From assembly GCA_016199405.1 (NCBI GenBank), contig JACQGS010000186.1, positions 1-7,194 on the forward strand: 7,194 bases of DNA. The letters are read 5' to 3'. This DNA comes from Chloroflexota bacterium (lineage in GTDB: Bacteria; Chloroflexota; Anaerolineae; UBA4142). The translations under genes and the position numbers were made by a program. This document shows, one piece after another, positions 1 to 5,102 of this stretch. The notes under the pieces were generated by a model. That model was not told the DNA's origin. It did no database searches and saw only the letters and a program-made list of their open reading frames with translations. Numbering within the stretch: the first letter of the stretch is position 1; the number at the start of each line of letters is the position of its first letter.

Positions 1-876
1 GCGAATCTCACGATCCTCGCGCCGGCGTACGCGTTCCCGGCGTGGCTAAGCGAAACCGCGGCGCAAAATACTCCAAACCGCGTCGAGATTACATACGCCA
101 ACCAAATGAAATTGATCGGTTATGAAATCGCGCCCACGCGCGTTACCCCCGGCGGATCATTGCAGGTGACTTTGTATTGGCAGTCGCTCGCGCCGATGAA
201 CGATGATTATTCGATCGGCTTGAATCTGCTCGACACAGATCAGCGCGTCATTGCGTCGCGCGCGAGTTATCCCGGGCACGGGCTTTTGCCAACACGCTTG
301 TGGCAGCCCGGGCAAATGCTGCGCGACACGTACTGGATGCCCGCACCGGCGGAAGTTGCCGCGCCGACGCTCGCCCAACTGCAAGTAACGTTGTACTCGC
401 GCGCGGATCGCCGCGATCTGATCGCGCAGGACGCGCGCGGGAACGCGATCACGCCGATGGTTGGGCGCGTCCGGATTGCCGCGCCGGATAATAGCCAGCC
501 CGCGCACGCGACAAATTATGTTTTCGGGAATCAAATCTCTTTGATCGGTTATGATCTCGACGCGGGCAAGTTGGTGCTATATTGGCAAGCGCGCACGCCG
601 CTCTCGACCGATTACACCGTCTTTGTGCATTGGCTCAACGCCAGCGGCAATGTGATCGCGCAACGTGACCAGCAACCACAGAATGGCAACGCGCCGACCG
701 CGCTCTGGGAAAGCGGCGAAGTGATTCACGATCCGTATGCGTCGGATCCCGCCGGCGCGCGCGCGGTTCGCATTGGATTGTATCGCGCCGAGACCGGCGA
801 GCGATTGGTGGTTGTGAATGGGAGCGGAAATTCGATTGGAGATTCGATCACGGTGAATCTTGAGGGTACACGGTGA
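1..876 (+). CDS. C-terminal part of a membrane glycosyltransferase-like protein (two tandem beta-sandwich domains), 5' end outside window
   Basis: The frame is open from base 1 to the TGA at 874-876, giving 291 residues. An ATG at 106 exists, but the coding frame continues upstream of it without a stop, so the gene is cut by the window edge. No membrane segment is visible. The visible part holds two related all-beta modules: residues about 34-160, opening with NQMKLIGYEI, and residues about 173-290, opening with FGNQISLIGYDL. Both have the LxLYWQ strand, a VIAxR strand, the P(T)xLW..G..(H/R)D turn and a final LYxxxxRxxLI/V strand. The second is the classic form with YTVFVHWL and VIAQRDQQP. 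Such modules commonly end GT39/GT-C proteins of Chloroflexota and probably sit outside the membrane; their ligand is unknown. The neighbouring DUF2723 gene overlaps the stop by four bases and ends in the same module, so a truncated GT-C enzyme is the best inference, but the catalytic part is not seen. Confidence 0.85.
   Translation, partial: ANLTILAPAYAFPAWLSETAAQNTPNRVEITYANQMKLIGYEIAPTRVTPGGSLQVTLYWQSLAPMNDDYSIGLNLLDTDQRVIASRASYPGHGLLPTRLWQPGQMLRDTYWMPAPAEVAAPTLAQLQVTLYSRADRRDLIAQDARGNAITPMVGRVRIAAPDNSQPAHATNYVFGNQISLIGYDLDAGKLVLYWQARTPLSTDYTVFVHWLNASGNVIAQRDQQPQNGNAPTALWESGEVIHDPYASDPAGARAVRIGLYRAETGERLVVVNGSGNSIGDSITVNLEGTR
862..866 (+). promoter_or_regulatory. Ribosome binding site for the GTG start at 873
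   Basis: GAGGG lies six bases before GTG 873, inside the last codons of gene 1. Together with the GTGA start/stop overlap this favours translation of the DUF2723 gene from 873 by coupling. The competing in-frame ATG at 1005 has no comparable purine-rich site before it. The call rests on spacing and sequence only. Confidence 0.5.
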
Positions 877-3002
877 AAAGCCAGACAAGAAGCACTGTCA
901 CCCGGAGTCCTTCCTCCGTCAGGATAAACCCCGCGAAGGGGCTCTCAAATGCATTGGCGAGATTCTTCACGGAGTTTACACTGAGCGTAGCGAACGTGCT
1001 CAGAATGACACAACGAACGGACTGGGTCTTTGCATTCGCACTTTTTATCGCCGCGTTCGCCCTGTACGCGCGCACGGTCGCGCCGGGTTTGTTGGATGGC
1101 GATGAAGGCGAATTTCAAACCAACATTTACAAACTCGGCGTGAGCCACACGGGGTATCCGCTTTTCTTTCTCAGCGCGAAATTGTGGACGCTCGTCGTGC
1201 CGGTCGGCACGATCGCTTACCGCGCGAATTTATTTTCCGCCTTTCTCGGCGCGTTGACAATTGGCGCGCTTTATCCTGTCTTGCGCTGGCTGACCGGCAA
1301 TCGCGTGGCGGCGGCGCTCGCCGCGATTCTGTTTGCCGCCTCGCGCGTCGAGTGGTCGCAAGCGGTGATCCCACGCGTGTATACGCTCAACTCGTTCTTT
1401 AGCGTCGCGGTCACAGCACTATTTTTTCTCTGGCGCGTAGGAAAAGTCAACCTGACAATTCCGGTTTTTGTTTTTGGACTCTCGTTGACAAATCATCGCA
1501 CCATGATTTGGTTCGCGCCCGCAATCGGACTATTTATTTTGTGGGCAGATTTTCAATTGACCATTGCGAGGACTTTGCCGCGCGGTAATTGGTTTTCGAT
1601 TCTGCGCGTATGGATCGAGCGCAGTGCTCTTTTCAAGCCGCGCCGGATGGTCGAACTCGCAGCCGCGTTGGGACTTCCGTTGTTATTGTATAGTTACGTT
1701 TGGTTGCGCGGCGAGAGCGATGTCGGCGTCGAGTTTCACTGGAAAGATTTCAATGATATGATTCTCGGTGGCAACGCGCGCACGTGGTTGCGCTATGGAT
1801 CCTTCGATTGGCTGGTCAGCCGCGTGACCGATTTGTATTTGCCGCTTTTGGTCGAGCAATTCACGCCGCTCGGTTTCGTTACAGGGTTGGTGGGAATGCG
1901 GGCGCTGATTTTGAATCGCGTGCCGCGAGGTTGGCAATCCACATTGCCGGCGCGGGGAGTATTCTTTTTCATTTTGCTCGCAAATCTCGGCAACAGCGCG
2001 TTCGGTTTAGTGTTCAACACGATTGACGTTGAAAAGTTTTTCATTCCATCGTATCTCACCTTTCTTTTTTTTGTTGGCGTTGGCATCGCGGTAATTGGCA
2101 ATTGGTTGGCAGCCCACCTTCCGAAGGGACACTGGTCCGGACAATCCGCGCTCGCCGTGGTTTTCGTTGGCGCTGCCGGGTTCTTGATCGCGCAAAATTA
2201 CGCACGAAACGATTGGAGCGCGCGCACGGACGTTGCCGCGGCGTGGAATGAAAATTTATCTCTGCCGCTCGAACCGAATGCGCTCATCGTGGGTCCCTGG
2301 GAAACTTTGACGCCGCTCGAGTATTCGCAGTATGTCGAGAACCTGCGCGGCGATTTGGAACGGTGGAAAGTGTTGACGCAAAAACAGTATCTCGGGCTCG
2401 TGCCGTACGGCTCGCGGCAGGAGGACATCGAACGCGCGGTGCGCGCCGGTCGCGCGGTGTACCTGACGGTCGCGCCAAACGAAACGGAAACGCTGACCGC
2501 GCTCGCGGAGGAATTTCGTTTGACGCGCGTCGCCGAATTGTGGCGCGTGATCGATCTGCCGCCGCGCGCAATCGTGCCGCCGGATAAATCCGCCGCCGCG
2601 TTCCGCGATAAAAATGGACGCGCGATTGAATTGCTGGGCTCAACCATTTCGCCCTCTGCGAATTTGCGCGTCGGCGACTTTGTTTTGGTCACCCTGTTTT
2701 GGCGCGCGGCGAAATCGCCCGGCGCGCGGCTGACGATGTCGTTGCGAATTGTGGACGCGGCGGAGCGCGTGATCGCACAGCGCGATTCCGAACCGGCAAG
2801 CGGCATGCGTCCGACGCTGGGCTGGGGCGCGCAGGAAATCGTGCAGGATGACGCCGGCATTTTTGTGCCGCGCGATGCGGCGCCGGGCGCGTATCGGTTT
2901 GAAATCGTCGTTTACGATTCGGCGACGGTGCAGGATTGGGAAACAGCCAGCGGCGCGCGATTCCGTATCGGGGAAGTTGACATCTTGCCGGATGTGAAAT
3001 AG
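873..3002 (+). CDS. DUF2723 (TMEM260-like) family membrane glycosyltransferase with C-terminal beta-sandwich
   Basis: The product is 709 residues from GTG 873, or 665 from the in-frame ATG 1005. Residues 50-225 match the DUF2723 N-terminal region: a membrane helix at 52-66, then the loop GLLDGDEGEFQTNIYKLGV with an acidic D77/E78 pair where GT-C enzymes keep their catalytic acid. YRANLFSAFLGAL, the WSQAVIPRVYTLN segment and the TNHRT motif near 206 follow. Further helices lie at about 258-276, 360-380, 391-412 and 423-440, with FFIPSYLTF near 389-397. Residues 465-565 form a soluble alpha/beta-like segment (ALIVGPWETLTPLEYSQY). Residues 577-705 are the beta-sandwich shared with gene 1 (VIAQRDSEP, PGAYRFEIVVYD). 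The eukaryotic relative TMEM260 is a protein O-mannosyltransferase; bacterial members are uncharacterised, so the substrate here is unknown. Residues 8-46 are encoded by a dispersed repeat. The gene starts inside gene 1 by a GTGA overlap, which suggests one operon. Confidence 0.9.
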   Translation: MKSQTRSTVTRSPSSVRINPAKGLSNALARFFTEFTLSVANVLRMTQRTDWVFAFALFIAAFALYARTVAPGLLDGDEGEFQTNIYKLGVSHTGYPLFFLSAKLWTLVVPVGTIAYRANLFSAFLGALTIGALYPVLRWLTGNRVAAALAAILFAASRVEWSQAVIPRVYTLNSFFSVAVTALFFLWRVGKVNLTIPVFVFGLSLTNHRTMIWFAPAIGLFILWADFQLTIARTLPRGNWFSILRVWIERSALFKPRRMVELAAALGLPLLLYSYVWLRGESDVGVEFHWKDFNDMILGGNARTWLRYGSFDWLVSRVTDLYLPLLVEQFTPLGFVTGLVGMRALILNRVPRGWQSTLPARGVFFFILLANLGNSAFGLVFNTIDVEKFFIPSYLTFLFFVGVGIAVIGNWLAAHLPKGHWSGQSALAVVFVGAAGFLIAQNYARNDWSARTDVAAAWNENLSLPLEPNALIVGPWETLTPLEYSQYVENLRGDLERWKVLTQKQYLGLVPYGSRQEDIERAVRAGRAVYLTVAPNETETLTALAEEFRLTRVAELWRVIDLPPRAIVPPDKSAAAFRDKNGRAIELLGSTISPSANLRVGDFVLVTLFWRAAKSPGARLTMSLRIVDAAERVIAQRDSEPASGMRPTLGWGAQEIVQDDAGIFVPRDAAPGAYRFEIVVYDSATVQDWETASGARFRIGEVDILPDVK
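896..1010 (+). repeat. Dispersed palindromic repeat element with TGTCA/TGACA ends, inside the 5' end of the DUF2723 gene
   Basis: The element starts TGTCACCCGGAG and ends GCTCAGAATGACA; read on the minus strand it begins TGTCATTCTGAGC. The ends are inverted (TGTCA 896-900, TGACA 1006-1010). Internal inverted repeats are CCCC/GGGG at 929-932 and 938-941, TGAGC/GCTCA at 982-986 and 998-1002, and CTCCGT/ACGGAG at 914-919 and 969-974. From memory, this TGTCATTCTGAGC type is a common non-coding dispersed repeat in environmental Chloroflexota and other genomes, often mis-translated as ERSERAQND-like peptides in another frame. It carries no transposase. No clear target duplication is visible at the edges. 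Exact borders are inferred from the terminal inverted repeat. Confidence 0.75.
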
Positions 3003-3019
3003 AGGTCACCACATTCAGT

Positions 3020-3048
3020 TTGTTTTTGTTCATGTTCCCGATTATACT
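3020..3048 (+). promoter_or_regulatory. Candidate sigma70-type promoter for the TMTC-like / YfhO-like gene pair
   Basis: TTGTTT at 3020-3025 and TATACT at 3043-3048 are separated by exactly 17 bases in the only AT-rich gap of the window. Transcription would start near 3055, leaving a leader of about 90 bases before the ATG at 3147. This would give genes 3 and 4 their own promoter. The call rests on consensus match and position only. Confidence 0.5.
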
Positions 3049-3110
3049 TTCTCGGCGTCGGCGTAAATTGCGTCGCCACCAATGAGAATTTCACAGATCC
3101 TGATTGATTT

Positions 3111-3128
3111 CAAGAATTTGAATTCTTG
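3111..3128. promoter_or_regulatory. Perfect 8+8 palindrome in the leader of the TMTC-like gene
   Basis: CAAGAATT at 3111-3118 and AATTCTTG at 3121-3128 form a perfect inverted repeat with a two-base centre (TG). The spacer is too short for a strong RNA hairpin, and no U-run follows; instead a G-run and the gene start follow. A dimeric regulator's operator fits better than a terminator. It lies downstream of the candidate promoter, in a position that would act as a roadblock or affect the ribosome site. No regulator is known. Confidence 0.35.
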
Positions 3129-3146
3129 GGGGGAACGGAACATCTG

Positions 3147-5102
3147 ATGCAAAATTTTCGGTTGCAGGATTTCGTTCAGCGGCATCTGAATATTCCTGTA
3201 TTCGCCGCGCTGACGGTCGTGGTCGCCATCGTGTACCTGCCCTCATTTTTTTCCGGATTCATCAGCGACGATTTCGATTTTTTGCACATTCTAGTTTTCA
3301 ACAGCCGCGAGTTGGTAAATGGCGACCCGGCGGCGTGGGATGAATGGTTTTTGCGCAGCATCAACGGATATGTATATTTTCGCCCGTTCGGCCACGCACT
3401 TGCATTGGTAGATTTTCTAGTTTGGAATGTCCACGCGCTGGGCTATCACATCACCAGCGCGTTGATGCATATCCTCGCAACGTTCGCCGTCTGTTTGCTT
3501 TCGCGCGAATTAATACACCCTCCTCGGGGCACACCCTTAACTACATCTCGAACGGTGGTTTTCGCGGCGCTGTTGTTTGCGGTTTTGCCAGTCCACGTAG
3601 ATGCCGTAACACAATTCGCGGCGCGCTATGACGTCGTCTGTGCGTTTTGGTTTTTTCTGTCCGTTTTCTTTTTTATCCGATACCGCCGCGGTCGAAAATT
3701 ATCCAACTATCTCTGGACACTCGCCTCGTTCACGCTCGCGCTCCTTTCCAAAGAGCTCGCGCTCGTCCTGCCGATCGTTCTCGTCGCATATGACGCGCTT
3801 TATCATTCAAACGATTTCTTCCACATTGGTGCGTTGATTCGGCGTTACGCGGCGTTCGCGCTCATCGTGCCCGTGTATTTTTCGGTGCGCGTCTTTTTTT
3901 TGGGACGCGTCGCCGCGCGCGGATTAGAGTACCTTGGCGAAGGTTGGCAAAGTTGGCTGGACGCGACCGTCTATCATACTTTTTTCCCGGCAATTGGAGA
4001 TGTGACACCCGAACTGCTCGCGCTGGCATGCCTGATTGCGCTGTTACTCGTTCTTTTCGCCGTCTGGCGCGCGCGCCGTGAAATGATTTTTGGTATTCTG
4101 TGGATTCCAATCACCTATCTGCCCACGATCACGACGAACGCGAGCGATTACTCATTTTATATCGCGTCGTTTGGCATGGCGCTGGTTGCCGCCAGCGCCA
4201 TCAACAGCGAAAGAATTGCGCGATTCGCGATCCCACCGCGTCTCCGGACCGCCGTCGCGCTCGCGCTGTTCGCGGCGTACGGCGTCGGCACTTTTCAATG
4301 GGACGGCGAATATCGCCGGGCGACGGAGGTCGCCTCCGCGATCGTCGATCAAGTGAAACGATTTTACCCAGTGCTCGCGCTCGATGCGCGACTGGTTTTT
4401 GTCGGCGTCCCAGACAAATTGCCCAATGACATTTTGGTGTATCGTTCCGGTTTTGGCGCAGCCGTCCAATTGGTGTACGGGAATCCGCAACTCCAAGTGT
4501 CTCGCTTTCAAAAATTCCCGGTCTGGCTCGATAAACCGGATCGCACGTTTTTCTTTTTGGTAGATCATCGCCGCGTCAGCCCGCGCGAAGATATCGGGCG
4601 CGATTTGGGCGCGCGGCAGAAATGCGCGAGTACGCAGACGCCGCGCGTCGAGTGGAATTTTTCGACGGACGCGCAAGGATGGGAGGCGTGGAACGAGCTG
4701 GAGAATTTGCGCGTGCGCGATGGCGCGCTGACGATGCGCGCGATCGGGAACGACCCGAATCTGGGAAGTCCGGTCATCGAAGTGCCCGCGTTCAATTTCG
4801 GCGATATTGAATTGACGATGCGCGCGCGCGCGGAGCAACCAAGCGTGCAAGGAAAAATTTATTGGCAAGCGCAAGATCAGAAAGATTTTTCGCCGAATCT
4901 ATTTCAAACGTTCGCGGTGAATGCAGACGATCAATGGCATACGTATCGCGTCGATCTCGCGGCGACGGGCAAACTATTCATTGGCGATCAGATCGTGCGC
5001 TTGCGGCTCGATCCGATCAACGCGCCCGGCGAAGTTGAAATCAAATCTATACGCGTCTCAACGGTGTGTTTGACCGCGCAAGGAACGTGCGAATGCAGAT
5101 AG
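3147..5102 (+). CDS. TMTC/PMT-like GT-C membrane glycosyltransferase with C-terminal jelly-roll domain
   Basis: The product is 651 residues. ATG 3147 is chosen over an in-frame TTG at 3126 because GGA at 3137-3139 sits seven bases upstream of it. The N-terminal half follows the TMTC/PMT pattern: a helix at 17-36, then the first loop with FISDDFDFL (D41, D42, D44, presumed catalytic and metal-binding acids). YFRPFGHALALVDFLVW (78-94), GYHITSALMHIL (99-110) and VLPVHVDAVTQFAARYDVV (147-164) follow. ALLSKELALVLPIVLVAYD (198-216) is the SKE/LP motif of TMTC proteins. More helices extend to about 383. A soluble link covers 390-495. Residues 501-637 form a jelly-roll (WNFSTDAQGWEAW, YWQAQD, DQWHTYRVDL, LRLDP) resembling galactose-binding or CBM-like folds, probably facing outside. 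The last residues hold three cysteines (642, 648, 650) and overlap the next start. It likely transfers sugar from a polyprenyl carrier; TMTC and PMT enzymes O-mannosylate proteins, but the acceptor here is unknown. Confidence 0.88.
   Translation: MQNFRLQDFVQRHLNIPVFAALTVVVAIVYLPSFFSGFISDDFDFLHILVFNSRELVNGDPAAWDEWFLRSINGYVYFRPFGHALALVDFLVWNVHALGYHITSALMHILATFAVCLLSRELIHPPRGTPLTTSRTVVFAALLFAVLPVHVDAVTQFAARYDVVCAFWFFLSVFFFIRYRRGRKLSNYLWTLASFTLALLSKELALVLPIVLVAYDALYHSNDFFHIGALIRRYAAFALIVPVYFSVRVFFLGRVAARGLEYLGEGWQSWLDATVYHTFFPAIGDVTPELLALACLIALLLVLFAVWRARREMIFGILWIPITYLPTITTNASDYSFYIASFGMALVAASAINSERIARFAIPPRLRTAVALALFAAYGVGTFQWDGEYRRATEVASAIVDQVKRFYPVLALDARLVFVGVPDKLPNDILVYRSGFGAAVQLVYGNPQLQVSRFQKFPVWLDKPDRTFFFLVDHRRVSPREDIGRDLGARQKCASTQTPRVEWNFSTDAQGWEAWNELENLRVRDGALTMRAIGNDPNLGSPVIEVPAFNFGDIELTMRARAEQPSVQGKIYWQAQDQKDFSPNLFQTFAVNADDQWHTYRVDLAATGKLFIGDQIVRLRLDPINAPGEVEIKSIRVSTVCLTAQGTCECR
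5080..5084 (+). promoter_or_regulatory. Ribosome binding site (AAGGA) deciding the ATG start at 5093
   Basis: AAGGA lies eight bases before ATG 5093, within the last codons of the TMTC-like gene. This is the best Shine-Dalgarno match in the window, and it supports the long N-terminus of the YfhO-like protein over the in-frame GTG 5228 or TTG 5240, which have no such site. Confidence 0.65.

Noticed and set aside
106..876. ATG at 106 as the true start of gene 1
   Set aside because: The same frame is open back to base 1 with protein-like sequence, no ribosome site precedes 106, and the first beta-sandwich opens a few residues before it.
896..1010. Insertion sequence or MITE with target-site duplication
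   Set aside because: Terminal inverted repeats are only five bases, no matching direct repeats flank the element and no transposase is near, so only a dispersed repeat is called.
860..1105. Small plus-strand ORF giving an ESFLRQDKPRE / ERSERAQND peptide
   Set aside because: This is the familiar mistranslation of the TGTCATTCTGAGC-type repeat, not a gene.
3049..3080. Possible terminator hairpin (GGCG...CGCC) after the DUF2723 gene
   Set aside because: The stem is only four bases with a long loop and no following T-run. No convincing terminator was found in the gap.
3126..3146. TTG 3126 as start of the TMTC-like gene
   Set aside because: No purine-rich site lies before it, it overlaps the palindrome, and ATG 3147 is better placed after GGA. 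It would add only seven residues.
4820..4832. Alternating GC tract as a possible Z-DNA or regulatory element
   Set aside because: Short GCGCGC runs occur throughout these genes and fit Arg/Ala codon use; nothing sets this one apart.
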